Shown one piece after another: positions 53,877 through 63,527 of a stretch of 64,000 bases of DNA. The notes beneath the pieces were generated by a model. The model searched no databases. It had not been told where the DNA came from and saw only the letters and a list, made by a program, of their open reading frames with translations. This DNA comes from CAYWNK01 sp964459495 (GTDB lineage Bacteria > Planctomycetota > UBA1135 > GCA-002686595): assembly GCA_964459495.1 (NCBI GenBank), contig CAYWNK010000008.1:1-64000 (forward strand), read 5' to 3'. Within the stretch, counting starts at the first letter, position 1, and each line of letters starts with the position of its first letter. A program made the position numbers and the translations under genes.

Positions 53877-56800
53877 ATGCGCCCCGGAACATCCCCGATG
53901 TGGTTGGCTGCGTTCTGCGCGCTCACCGCTCAGCTCTCGGCCCTGCCCCAACAGCTCGACGCAGCCTTTGAGCTGACGGAGGGGCTCTCTGTGCGCCTCT
54001 GGGCCGAGTCTCCCGACCTCTACAACCCCACGGCAATCGACGTGGACGCGCGAGGTCGGGTCTGGGTCACCGAAGCGGTCAACTACCGCAAGTGGACCGG
54101 CAACAACCAGGGCCGCGAGCATCCCGATGGGGACCGGGTCGTCGTTCTAGAAGACCGAGATGGTGACGGCCGCGCCGAGCACTCCACAGTCTTCGCCCAG
54201 AGCGAGGACCTCGTCGCTCCCCTGGGGATCTGCCTGCTGCCGGGTGGCAGAGTTCTCGTCTCCTGTTCACCGGCGCTCTACCTGTACACGGACCGGGATG
54301 GGGATCTGGTTGCCGACGAGCGAGAGACGCTGCTGACGGGCTGGGGCGGGACGGATCATGACCACGGTTTGCATTCGGCGGCGGCCACTCACGACGGCCG
54401 GCTCCTGCTTGTCGCGGGCAACGCGGGTCCCCATCGGGTCGAGGACAAGGACGGCTGGAACTTGCGCTCCAGCTCCTTCGCCGGTGGAGGCACCCCGGGG
54501 CTGGTGAGCGACGACGGCAGGACGCACGTGGGGGGGCTGATCCTGCGGATGAACCCCGATGGAAGTGACTTGCGCGTTCTCGCCGACAACCTCCGCAATC
54601 CCTACGAGGCGGCCATGGACTCGTTCGGTCGCGCGTTCACGGCTGACAATGACGACGACGGCAACAGGGCCTGCCGCACGGCCTGGGTGTTCGAGGGCGC
54701 TGACTACGGCTACGCTTCGCCGGACGGCGTCCGCAGCTGGCGTGCCGACCTGCGGCCGGGCCAGGACCGCTTGCGGGCGCACTGGCACGCGGATGACCCG
54801 GGCTCGTTTCCGCCGGGCACGATCAACGGCGCTGGCGGCCCGACGGGGGTCTGTGTCTACGAGGCGGGTCTACCCTCGGATCCGATGTACGCGCTCAACG
54901 GCGCGGTGCTCAACGCGGACGCGGGGGCCGGCGTGGTTTACGCACACCTTCCACGGCGCAAGGGGGCTGGCGTGGAGTTGCTTCCAAGCACCCTGCTCCA
55001 GGGAAAGCCCACCGAGACCGAGGGGCCGGGCGGCAAGGGCGCCTGGTTCCGGCCGAGCGACGTTGCGGTGGCACCCGACGGTTCGATCCTGGTGGCGGAT
55101 TGGTACGACCCAAGGGTCGGTGGCCACGGTGCTGGCGACCGCGAGGCCTACGGCCGCATCCTGCGCGTTCACGCTTCGGGGGTACTCGCCGATCCGGAGT
55201 CGGGATCCCTGGTTCTACCGCAGCCCGCAGGTGAAGCCGGGCCCTACGACCGGCTCCTAGACGGCTTGGTCTCTCCGACCCCCGCAGAACGCATGGAGGC
55301 GTTCGAAGCACTGGCTGCGGCGGGCGACGGGGCCTTCGATGCACTGCACGGCCTCGCAGGCCACAGCAATCCGCACCAGGCAGCGCGGCCACTTTGGCTT
55401 CTGGCCAGGTTGCAGCCGCGGGGCGTGGGTTTCGTTGAGCAGCTCTTCCATCAGCCGATCCCCGAACTGCGCAGGGCCGCCTGGCTCGCCCTCGTCTCGG
55501 CGGGAACGCAGCGCCCCGAACACCTAGCGCGAGTCGTGATGGACGATGATCCGGGGGTACGCATCGCAGCGGCTCCCTACCTGCGAGATCTCCCATGGGA
55601 GACCTGCAGCGAAGAACTGTTGGCCCTAGCGCTGCGCTACCCCGGGACGGATCGTGCCTATCTGGAGGCCCTGGGCATCGCCGCAGAGGGCAAAGAGGCC
55701 GAGCTCTACGCTGCGGCCCGGGAGGCTCTTGGCGGGGAGGAGCCGGACTGGTTTCGGCTCGCACCCTTGGCGTTCCGGCTGCATCCAGTTGGGATCGAGG
55801 CCGAGATTCTCACGCGGCTGCAAAGCGACGAAACGGCAAGCGAAGAGCGCGCCCTGCTCCTCGACGCTTTGGCTTTCATTCCGTCGAGGGCCGCAGCGGA
55901 GGCGATGTTGACGTTAGCCCTCGCCGGTCCGCGGGACTTGCGTCCGCTCGCCAAACATTGGAGTCAGACGCGAGCGACGAATCTCTGGCGCGCCTACGAT
56001 TTGAAGACCCCGCTCCAGGCCAGCTCCCTCGAAGAGGCGGTGCGCGTGTTTCAAAGTCCCGTTCTGCGTGGCTCCAAGATCCCGCTGAACATCGAAGGGC
56101 TCGAAGAGGCCAGCGTGCTCTGGCTGGTCGCTCGCGATGGGGGGGACGGCAACAGCTACGACTGGGCGAGCTGGGTGAATGTTGCATTCGAGGGTGAATA
56201 CGGCCGCATGTCCCTGGCGGAGCTGGGTTGGATGCAGGCGAAGTCTGGCTGGGGTGAGGTGCGCGCGGGCGCGAGCTGCGGCGGAGGTCCCTTGGTCGTG
56301 GATGGCGAGACTTACGCGGACGGCATCGGGATGCACGCGAACGGTCAGGCGGCCTTCGCGGTTCCAGAGGGCACGTGGCGCATCGTTGGACTGGCGGGTC
56401 CGGACGCCGGGGGCACGTCCCAGGGCGGCGGCACAAGCGTCATTTTTGAGGTCCACCTAGAAGGCAAGAGCACGGACAGGCGCCAGGGCGAGCTGCGCGC
56501 CCAGGTCCAAGATCCCGCCCTCGCGATGGAGGCCCGCATTGCAGCGGCCGAGGAGCTCAGCGAGACCGCGGGCGGCGGATTCGCGCTGGTTGAGCTCGCT
56601 CGCACCGATTCCTTGCCCCCGGTGCTGCTGCAATCGCTGGCCCCGGCGCTCCACGGCAGTCCGGACTTCGCCCTGCGGGCGTTGGCCAGCGGCCTTTTTC
56701 CCCGGGAAGACCGGGCGGGTCCACCCTTGCCGGCCCTTGCCGAGCTAGCGGCGATGCCCGGAGATCGGCTGCGCGGCGCAGAGGTCTTCTTCGGCAAGAC

Positions 56801-57770
56801 CGCCGGCTGCGCGACCTGCCACCGCGTGCGGGAGAGGGGCGGCGACGTGGGCCCCGACCTCAGCGCCATCGGGTCCAAGTACGGGCGGGCCGAGCTGCTC
56901 GACGCGATCCTGAATCCCAGCGCTGCCATCGCCCACGGCTTCGAAACTTGGATGGTGGAAACGGCGGATGGTCGCGTCCTAGCGGGGCGCATCCTGGCGG
57001 ATGGGGAAGATCTGCTTCTGCAGGACACCGCTGGTCGCCGGCAGGTGATCGCCGCCGAGGACGTGATCGCCCGCCATCGTTCGAGCCTTTCGAGCATGCC
57101 CGACAACGTAGCTCTCGGCCTGAGTAAGGACGAGCTCAGCGACCTGGCTAGCTTCCTCACCTGGGCGCCGCCCACGGACCTCCGCTTTGGTCCCGAACAG
57201 GTGCTCTTCGACGGAAGCCAGGGCCTGATCGGCTGGGTTCCGTTCCTTGCCGACTCCGCTGCCGACCCGGCCAATACATGGAGCGTGAAGGACGGGGTCT
57301 TGCGCTGTGAGGGAAGCCCTAGGGGCTACCTGCGAACCGAACGGATCTTCGATCACTTCGAGCTGCGGCTGCAATGGCGCTTCGATCCCGAGGCGGGCCC
57401 GGGCAACTCCGGCGTGCTCCTGCGCACGCTCCTCCCGGACAAGGTTTGGCCCCGCAGCATCGAAGCCCAGCTCAAGCACCGCCATGCAGGCGACATCTGG
57501 AACATCGATAGGGTTCCGATGCTGACCGACATCACCCGCCTCAAGGGCCGGCGAACCACCAAACGCCTTCCCAGCAGCGAGCGCTCCCTAGGCGAATGGA
57601 ACGACTACCGCATCCGTCTCGTCCATGGCACTCTCGAACTGGAGGTCAACGGCATCCCTCAAAACACAGCCACCTGGTGCGACGAAACCCCAGGCCACAT
57701 CTGCCTCCAGTCCGAGGGCGCCGTCATCGAGTTCCGTGACATCACTCTGCGGGAGCTCTTGCCCCAGTAA
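53877..57770 (+). CDS. PVC-type dehydrogenase/cytochrome c with HEAT, NPCBM and DUF1080 domains
   Basis: A 1297-residue exported protein. The ATG at 53877 starts a short signal peptide (SPMWLAAFCALTAQLSA). Order: PVC-type membrane-bound dehydrogenase propeller (about 30-440; LWAESPDLYNPTAIDVDARG, NLRNPYEAAMDSFGRAFTAD), a HEAT-like region (about 450-700), an NPCBM domain (747-862; SCGGGPLVVDGETYADGIGM), the cytochrome c-like haem domain with C978-A-T-C-H982 and a distal region GLSKDELSDLASFLTWAPP, then DUF1080/3-keto-disaccharide hydrolase-like domain (about 1109-1295; LFDGSQGLIGWVPF). The first and third parts are hallmarks of Planctomycetes and Verrucomicrobia. The protein probably binds and oxidises sugars outside the cell. 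Carrying all four domains in one chain is notable. Confidence 0.95.
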   Translation: MRPGTSPMWLAAFCALTAQLSALPQQLDAAFELTEGLSVRLWAESPDLYNPTAIDVDARGRVWVTEAVNYRKWTGNNQGREHPDGDRVVVLEDRDGDGRAEHSTVFAQSEDLVAPLGICLLPGGRVLVSCSPALYLYTDRDGDLVADERETLLTGWGGTDHDHGLHSAAATHDGRLLLVAGNAGPHRVEDKDGWNLRSSSFAGGGTPGLVSDDGRTHVGGLILRMNPDGSDLRVLADNLRNPYEAAMDSFGRAFTADNDDDGNRACRTAWVFEGADYGYASPDGVRSWRADLRPGQDRLRAHWHADDPGSFPPGTINGAGGPTGVCVYEAGLPSDPMYALNGAVLNADAGAGVVYAHLPRRKGAGVELLPSTLLQGKPTETEGPGGKGAWFRPSDVAVAPDGSILVADWYDPRVGGHGAGDREAYGRILRVHASGVLADPESGSLVLPQPAGEAGPYDRLLDGLVSPTPAERMEAFEALAAAGDGAFDALHGLAGHSNPHQAARPLWLLARLQPRGVGFVEQLFHQPIPELRRAAWLALVSAGTQRPEHLARVVMDDDPGVRIAAAPYLRDLPWETCSEELLALALRYPGTDRAYLEALGIAAEGKEAELYAAAREALGGEEPDWFRLAPLAFRLHPVGIEAEILTRLQSDETASEERALLLDALAFIPSRAAAEAMLTLALAGPRDLRPLAKHWSQTRATNLWRAYDLKTPLQASSLEEAVRVFQSPVLRGSKIPLNIEGLEEASVLWLVARDGGDGNSYDWASWVNVAFEGEYGRMSLAELGWMQAKSGWGEVRAGASCGGGPLVVDGETYADGIGMHANGQAAFAVPEGTWRIVGLAGPDAGGTSQGGGTSVIFEVHLEGKSTDRRQGELRAQVQDPALAMEARIAAAEELSETAGGGFALVELARTDSLPPVLLQSLAPALHGSPDFALRALASGLFPREDRAGPPLPALAELAAMPGDRLRGAEVFFGKTAGCATCHRVRERGGDVGPDLSAIGSKYGRAELLDAILNPSAAIAHGFETWMVETADGRVLAGRILADGEDLLLQDTAGRRQVIAAEDVIARHRSSLSSMPDNVALGLSKDELSDLASFLTWAPPTDLRFGPEQVLFDGSQGLIGWVPFLADSAADPANTWSVKDGVLRCEGSPRGYLRTERIFDHFELRLQWRFDPEAGPGNSGVLLRTLLPDKVWPRSIEAQLKHRHAGDIWNIDRVPMLTDITRLKGRRTTKRLPSSERSLGEWNDYRIRLVHGTLELEVNGIPQNTATWCDETPGHICLQSEGAVIEFRDITLRELLPQ

Positions 57771-57908
57771 GCCTCGGCAAATAGGAGTGCTGCGCCCCGT
57801 TCCCTAGGGCCATCTTGTGGGCATTTCCGGCCCCGCTAGGATTGTATCCCTCATGCACCTGGGAGTGGAGATTCACTGATTCCAGATCCGCTTTCGAATC
57901 ATACCCTT

Positions 57909-60266
57909 ATGCGCCAACAACTCTTGTGCTTCGCAATCGGGATCTCGCTGCTTGCTCAAGAACCGCCGCCGGCCGCGGATTCGAAACCCTGCCGGATTCA
58001 CGGACAGCTGTTGGATGAAGGCGGCTTACCGGTTCCTGGAGTGGAGCTCAGGATCAATGGATGGAGCGCAAGCAGCGAGCGCAAGAAACGCTTTGGTGTT
58101 CCCGCAGACTGGGTCAACCCTGGACCCTACTTGACGGATGAGAAAGGCCGCTTCGACATCCGCTATGTTCCCCCCCAGGCATTCCAGTTCACTCTCACCT
58201 GCACCCACCCAGAGTGGGCTGATCTTGGTTGGAGGTGGAGACAGATCGAGCTTGGCGAGTTCAAGGACCTGGGCAAGGTTCCTCTCGAGCGGCCAGGCAT
58301 GATCGCGGGGCAAATCGTCGACAGTGAAGGCGTGCTGTTGGCGGAGGGTTGGCGCGTGATGGCCAACCTGGAGAGCTTTGCTGAGCATCACCGCGGTGTT
58401 CTCACCAAACATGTGTCGGTCGACTCAGAACTGGGTCAGTTTCGGATTCAAGATCTACCGGCGGGTAGAGTCCAGTTGACTGCAATGAGCCTTGCAGGGG
58501 AGAAGTTGGAGGCGGTCTACGTGAACACGACGGCCGGTGAGGAGACTTGGATCGAATTGGTCCACAAGGGGGCAGATGTGCGCGACAGCATCCTCCTGGA
58601 ATTCACGGCCCATCCCTTTCAGATCGATGGGAAGTGGCTCGCAGAGAGTGAGATGCGAGCGATCGACGCAAGGGGGAAGTCATGGCCGATCACGAGCGAC
58701 CATACCGGATGGTCTGCGTCAGATCTGGCACCAGGGCAGTACACCGTGCGCGTGGATTCACCGTGGTTTCTGCCTTGGCGCGCGGACAAGGTGAAGATCG
58801 GAACCAAGCTCAGGGTTCACCTGGTGGGCCGGGGCGCGTTGGCGCTCTGGGTCCTCGATCCCACAGGGCAGTCCCTAGCTGCTTACAGTGTGAGCCTGCG
58901 CCCAAAGGGCAGCACGGGCGTCACCGTGGTTCGGCGGGCCGACCAAGAGCCACCTCCCTCGGGTCTGCATGGAGGCCTTGTTCCTGGCGAGTACGAGCTG
59001 ATAATCAAAGCACCGGGGTTCCTTCCCTACGCCCAGGGTGACGTTCGTATCCAGGCTGAAGATCCACTGGATATCGCCGTTCGCATGGAGCCGGTGATTC
59101 CCTTCGATGGACGCGTGCTGGATGCGGCGGGGCGGCCGGCCACTGGGGTGCTGGTGCAAGCGACCCCTGGAGCACAAGCGGGTCACAATGGCCCTTGGCC
59201 CTCAGGCATGCCCGTTTACAGTGACGTGAACGGAAAGCTGGATGCCTTCGAGCTTCCGCGCTATCAGGACGAGGACACGACTGACGAGGATGGCTACTTT
59301 CGTCTTAAGGGAGTTGGACAAGGGCCACACACGCTGCGTCTTTTCGTTAGCCCTTGGGTGCGCATCGACGAGTTGGTGGAGGTGCGTGAAGGGGTGGGCG
59401 AGGCTACTCTGCGCTTACCTCCTCTGGGGAGCATCAAAGGTCGCGTCCTATTCGATGGGGCACGCCCTGATGGGAACTTGACCGTGGATCAAGCCTCCCA
59501 GGTCGACGGCATTCACCTCGTTCACATCCGAGCGAGTCCTTTTCCGGGAGCCAAGGTCGATAGCGAAGGGCGATTTCAGCTCGGGCCTCTGTTGTGCGGG
59601 CTGCAGGAATTTGTCTTCAAGGCCGAGACCACCACCGGCAATGGTGCGGTCAAAGGGGCCCGAACCGCTTTTCGGGTGGACGTAGCGGAGGGCGCGTCGA
59701 CCCTCTACGACTTGAATCTGGTACCGGAGCAAGGTCCGCATCGAGCGAATCTGCACCTCGCGTTGGGTGGCCGGGTCTTTCGAGATGAGATCCTCATCCA
59801 CCTGATTCCCCTCGATGAATGGGACCCTCTCGACCGTCGCCGGCCGCCACGGAGTCAACAGTCAACAATCGGTGTTTGCCTGTTCGATGGGTTGCCGGCC
59901 GGCAAATACGAGGTCGGTGCCGCATCACGCGATTGGAACTGGCGATTCCCAGAACCTCTGGTGTTGGGCCCAAGCAGCCCGAGCAAGGTCATCCTCGATA
60001 TCCCCCAGCCCGAACGCACACTCCACGTCGTTGACGCTCAGGGTAGGCCGCGGCCTGCTACCCAGGTCTGGTACGGCACCTACCCCAATCGCCTTACCGG
60101 CGGCCCCTCTACCACCGACCACCAAGGGCACCTCCAGCTTGCCCTGGTGCCAGGGACCTACTGCTTCAGCCTCCAGCAGGCGGGGAACATCAAGGACACC
60201 GCCGGGAACTCATCAGTGGTGATCTGGGAAGCTGGGATTGCTCCTCTCCAGCTGATACTCGAGTGA
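57909..60266 (+). CDS. Secreted protein with repeated carboxypeptidase-regulatory-like domains
   Basis: A 785-residue protein with a signal peptide (MRQQLLCFAIGISLLAQ). It contains repeated beta-sandwich units of the carboxypeptidase D regulatory type: CRIHGQLLDEGGLPVPGVEL, MIAGQIVDSEGVLLAEGW, FDGRVLDAAGRPATGVLVQA, IKGRVLFDGARPDGNLTVDQ, and LHVVDAQGRPRPATQVWY, each followed by a T-D-x-x-G-x-F/Y-type strand (DEKGRFDIRYV, DEDGYFRLKGVG). No enzyme domain is seen, so it is likely a structural or binding surface protein. It lies 138 bp after the PVC protein and ends at a convergent hairpin. Confidence 0.85.
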   Translation: MRQQLLCFAIGISLLAQEPPPAADSKPCRIHGQLLDEGGLPVPGVELRINGWSASSERKKRFGVPADWVNPGPYLTDEKGRFDIRYVPPQAFQFTLTCTHPEWADLGWRWRQIELGEFKDLGKVPLERPGMIAGQIVDSEGVLLAEGWRVMANLESFAEHHRGVLTKHVSVDSELGQFRIQDLPAGRVQLTAMSLAGEKLEAVYVNTTAGEETWIELVHKGADVRDSILLEFTAHPFQIDGKWLAESEMRAIDARGKSWPITSDHTGWSASDLAPGQYTVRVDSPWFLPWRADKVKIGTKLRVHLVGRGALALWVLDPTGQSLAAYSVSLRPKGSTGVTVVRRADQEPPPSGLHGGLVPGEYELIIKAPGFLPYAQGDVRIQAEDPLDIAVRMEPVIPFDGRVLDAAGRPATGVLVQATPGAQAGHNGPWPSGMPVYSDVNGKLDAFELPRYQDEDTTDEDGYFRLKGVGQGPHTLRLFVSPWVRIDELVEVREGVGEATLRLPPLGSIKGRVLFDGARPDGNLTVDQASQVDGIHLVHIRASPFPGAKVDSEGRFQLGPLLCGLQEFVFKAETTTGNGAVKGARTAFRVDVAEGASTLYDLNLVPEQGPHRANLHLALGGRVFRDEILIHLIPLDEWDPLDRRRPPRSQQSTIGVCLFDGLPAGKYEVGAASRDWNWRFPEPLVLGPSSPSKVILDIPQPERTLHVVDAQGRPRPATQVWYGTYPNRLTGGPSTTDHQGHLQLALVPGTYCFSLQQAGNIKDTAGNSSVVIWEAGIAPLQLILE

Positions 60267-60293
60267 GTTCAGCAGGCCGGTCGGACAGAAACG

Positions 60294-60330
60294 CGGAGTC
60301 CATGCAGCACAGTCGGCTGCATGAACTCCG
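60294..60330. terminator. Bidirectional hairpin between two convergent surface-protein genes
   Basis: CGGAGT-C-CATGCAGC pairs with GCTGCATG-A-ACTCCG, giving 14 base pairs with one mismatch and a 7-base loop, 27 bp after the plus-strand gene and 17 bp after the minus-strand gene. It fits a shared terminator. Confidence 0.6.
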
Positions 60331-60347
60331 GGTTAGCGGCTTCGGAA

Positions 60348-63056
60348 CTAGAAAGTGACTTCGAGTCCGTTGGTGAAGTTGGACGTCGCGCCGCCTGTAC
60401 CGTCGGTGTCGCGGTGCCAGGCCTGAAAGTTCCAGGTTTCGCCGGGGAGTACGGGGACGTCGCCGCTGGGGGTTGGTATCGATGTGAGGTCGACGGTTAG
60501 GTTGAAGACGCCTATCTCGCCGCTGAACTGGATCTCGCTGGGTTGATCGAAGCGTCCGATGGCGCCCCCCAGGCAAAGCGTTCCCTGGGAGTTGGGGACG
60601 CTGGTCACTAGGCCTTGGGTCGGTGCGACAAGAAAGAACCCGAACTGATTTGCGGGGAGGTCGAATGCCCTGATGCTCAGCGCGTTCACTGCGAGGTCCG
60701 GTGTGCCAAATGCCGACAGCTGGCCAGGCTGGCCGGTGGAGTTCGGGACGCCCGGGCCGCAGTAGTTGGTGCCGAGGGCTTCGTTGGCCAAGTTTTCGGT
60801 GAAGGCCAAGTGCCCATTGAAGGTACCGCTCAGCAGATCCTTGTCGCCATCGCCGTCGGTATCGGAAAGCAGCAGAAATCCGGTCCCCGGCAAGTTGGTA
60901 CCGGATGCCTGCTCGAACAAGCTGAAGCTCCCTCCGCCGAGATTGCGAGCCCACCAATGGGGCGATCCGGAGCCGCCGGATCGCTGGACAAGATCCTGCT
61001 TGCCATCCTGGTCGACCCGCGTCGCGAACACCCGCCTGAGATTTGGACCACTGCCTTCAGTCAATACTTGGAGGGCGTCGAATGTTCCGTCGCCGAAGCC
61101 GCGCGCCCATTGCAGCGTTGAGCCGACAGGAACCAAGATGTCCATGATCCCATCCTCATTCACATCGAAGCCGCTGGGAGACACTAGATCGAAGGCCGAG
61201 GAGAGACCCGAGGCATCCGCGACGATCGTTCGGGGAGTGAAATCTCCGGTCTGTGTTTGCAAGGCGAGTTCGATGTGAGGGCTTGCGGTGAAGAGCAGGT
61301 CGTCGCGTCCATCTCCATTCACATCCACGGGGACCACTTCATCCAAGAGTGGCGTTGCGCCTGTGGACGTCCCGGCGAAAACGAATACTCCGCTAGGAGT
61401 TCCTAGAGCGGAAGCTACGCTTAGGCCGTTGAAGCTCTGGAGGAGCAGGTCTGGGGTGCTGTCCGCATTGAGGTCAGCGGTCGTGGCCCGGATGATCTGG
61501 AATGGGGAGGGGGTGCTAACGACAGGTCCTGGGAAGCAGCCGTTGCCATCACCCCGCAGTACTCTGATACGGCTGCTAGCATTGTCGATGTAGAGCACAT
61601 CAGCATTGCCATCGCCGTCAAAATCGCCGGTGAGGGGGTGCACTTGAAAGCTATCAGAGCCAATCCCGGCGATCGGGACTGTCAGCGCGAATTCTCCGGT
61701 CCCAAGCGCTCGTTTCCACCCCAATTGATTCGTGTCGTCGAAGGGTCCGAAGCCCGGGGGGGGACTCCAAACGAAGACTAGGTCGTCGAGGCCATCTCCG
61801 TTGAGATCCGCGCTGACGAGGGGGTCGTCCCGCCCAGGGAAATCCGTAAGCGGAATCTCAAGCGATCCCAGCGCAACTGCACCGCCCTGGAGTTCGGTCG
61901 CACGGATCCACAGCATGGTGCCTTCGAAGCTCGACCGAAATAGCAGGAGTTCCTTCAGCCCGTCGCCGTCTAGGTCTGCAGTGTCACTCGGGATCGAGAG
62001 TTTGGTGGAGAGGAGGAGTTCAGCGGCGAATGCAAGACCGCCTAGGTTCTCGGCCCAGAGTAAGTCGGAGAAACTACGCCCGAATAGAATGTCGTCGTCG
62101 CCATCCCCATCCATGTCCGTAAGCTCGATGCCGCGCAGCGGGCTGGCACTAGGCAAGACTGCACCCAGGTCTTGGAAGGTCCCACCAAGTGACTCGAACA
62201 GGATGGCTTCGGTGGGAAAGGTCGATTTGGCGACCAGCAGGTCTTCATCGCCATCCGCATCCAGATCGGAAAGGGCGATCTGTGCGCCACCGGCGGAGCT
62301 GGTGACGGGGATTCCGGTGCTTGGGTCGATCGGGAAGCTACCCGTGTTCGCGTACAGAACCACCTGCATCTGCGAGCTACCAGGAACGGCCGCATTCCCT
62401 GCGACGAGATCCGGATCCCCGTCGCCATCCACGTCTCCGAATTTGAGATGCCCGTGCCCGTGTCCAGACGTGAAGAATTGCTGGTATGCACCGAAGCTAC
62501 CACCCGGTTGGCGCTGGAAATAGCCGTCCCTGGCGACTCCGGTGGAGACGCGCAAGTCGAGTAAGCCGTCGCCATCGACGTCGATGCTCTCCAAAGAATC
62601 AGGGTCGGCTGGAATACCAGCCAAGGTCATTCCGACGCTGAGGTTGCCTTGACCGTCGTTGAGGTAGCTGGTGATCTCGAACGGGTCGAAGATGATTGGG
62701 CCCGTCCTGGTCGCATGCCAGATATCCGTATCGCCATCGCCATCGATGTCGGCGGTAAGATAGGTCGATCGCTGAAGATCTCCACTTACTTCGAGCAGCC
62801 GCTCGGGGAGGCCATATTCGACCGAGGAGATGGCTGGGACGAGTTCCAGGACCAGGTCGCCTGGGGACTCTTGGGAGAGAACCAATACGTCGAGCAGCCC
62901 GTTGCCTGTGAAGTCATAGAAGCGCGGATCTTCGGAAGGATCCAAGCTTCCAGCCAGGCGCTGGGTTTGCCCAAGTTGGGCTAGGCTGAGCGGAGCCAAG
63001 AAAAACAATAGGCCGGCTGCGAGGGTCGGCTGGGGGATGCGAGCGAGGTTCGACAT
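60348..63056 (-). CDS. Secreted FG-GAP/VCBS repeat protein with lineage C-terminal module
   Basis: A 902-residue protein. The ATG at 63056 starts a signal peptide (IPQPTLAAGLLFFLAPLSLAQ). The body holds about ten or more FG-GAP/VCBS repeats with calcium-binding Asp motifs such as DIDGDGDTDIW, DVDGDGLLDLR, DVDGDGDPDLV, DLDADGDEDLL, DMDGDGDDDIL, DLNGDGLDDLV and DFDGDGNADVL. They form an integrin-like propeller. The last 140 residues (from NYCGPGVPNSTGQPGQLSAF to SNFTNGLEVTF) are the same module as at the end of the metalloprotease. The text FGFFLVAPTQGLV, LCLGGAIGRF and PGETWNFQAWHRDT marks it. The protein is probably exported and surface attached. The function of the module is unknown. Confidence 0.9.
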   Translation of the reverse strand: MSNLARIPQPTLAAGLLFFLAPLSLAQLGQTQRLAGSLDPSEDPRFYDFTGNGLLDVLVLSQESPGDLVLELVPAISSVEYGLPERLLEVSGDLQRSTYLTADIDGDGDTDIWHATRTGPIIFDPFEITSYLNDGQGNLSVGMTLAGIPADPDSLESIDVDGDGLLDLRVSTGVARDGYFQRQPGGSFGAYQQFFTSGHGHGHLKFGDVDGDGDPDLVAGNAAVPGSSQMQVVLYANTGSFPIDPSTGIPVTSSAGGAQIALSDLDADGDEDLLVAKSTFPTEAILFESLGGTFQDLGAVLPSASPLRGIELTDMDGDGDDDILFGRSFSDLLWAENLGGLAFAAELLLSTKLSIPSDTADLDGDGLKELLLFRSSFEGTMLWIRATELQGGAVALGSLEIPLTDFPGRDDPLVSADLNGDGLDDLVFVWSPPPGFGPFDDTNQLGWKRALGTGEFALTVPIAGIGSDSFQVHPLTGDFDGDGNADVLYIDNASSRIRVLRGDGNGCFPGPVVSTPSPFQIIRATTADLNADSTPDLLLQSFNGLSVASALGTPSGVFVFAGTSTGATPLLDEVVPVDVNGDGRDDLLFTASPHIELALQTQTGDFTPRTIVADASGLSSAFDLVSPSGFDVNEDGIMDILVPVGSTLQWARGFGDGTFDALQVLTEGSGPNLRRVFATRVDQDGKQDLVQRSGGSGSPHWWARNLGGGSFSLFEQASGTNLPGTGFLLLSDTDGDGDKDLLSGTFNGHLAFTENLANEALGTNYCGPGVPNSTGQPGQLSAFGTPDLAVNALSIRAFDLPANQFGFFLVAPTQGLVTSVPNSQGTLCLGGAIGRFDQPSEIQFSGEIGVFNLTVDLTSIPTPSGDVPVLPGETWNFQAWHRDTDGTGGATSNFTNGLEVTF

Positions 63057-63172
63057 ACCTCGATAGTATCCGGCCCCCATGAACTGTGGGTCCTGAGCCG
63101 TACCAAGCCCGCAAGTGATCACTCACACCTGCCCGACATGCAACAAACGATGGGGCTAGCCCAGCGCCGTGC

Positions 63173-63527
63173 CTAGTTGAACCTACCGAGGAACAGCACG
63201 CGGTCGGCTGAGTCACCGTTCGAGGCTTCGGGGGCATCGAAAAAGAAGCCGCTGCCAAGGGGCGGACCCACGTAGATGTTGAATGTCGAGGGATCGGTCG
63301 TCGGTATCCCCGTCCCCGTTCAAGTCTCGGCCAGCCGGAGTGCTGGTGCTCTCCACGATGGTAAAGACGATCAGGGCTGGTGTTTCAATGAGCTTGAAAC
63401 CGACAGACAAGTTCAGGGCTATCGGGATTCCCAGCAGGCTTGCGCCTGATTGGACGGGGACTGAGGCCTGGCCTTGGTCGTGAGCGACAGGGGCGCAGAG
63501 GGGCAGGAGCGCGAGGGAAGAACGCAT
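63173..63527 (-). pseudogene. Broken secreted protein remnant
   Basis: From 63527 a frame encodes a leader MRSSLALLPLCAPVAHDQGQ, then ASLLGIPIALNLSVGFKLIE and a metal-binding-like DLNGDGDTDDRS. It then runs out of frame near 63285. In the next frame the text YVGPPLGSGFFFDAPEASNG and SADRVLFLGRFN plus stop (63173) reads as the real C-terminus. The product would be far shorter than proteins with such ends, so an internal deletion with a frameshift is likely. The 5' end overlaps the end of the next gene. Confidence 0.65.
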
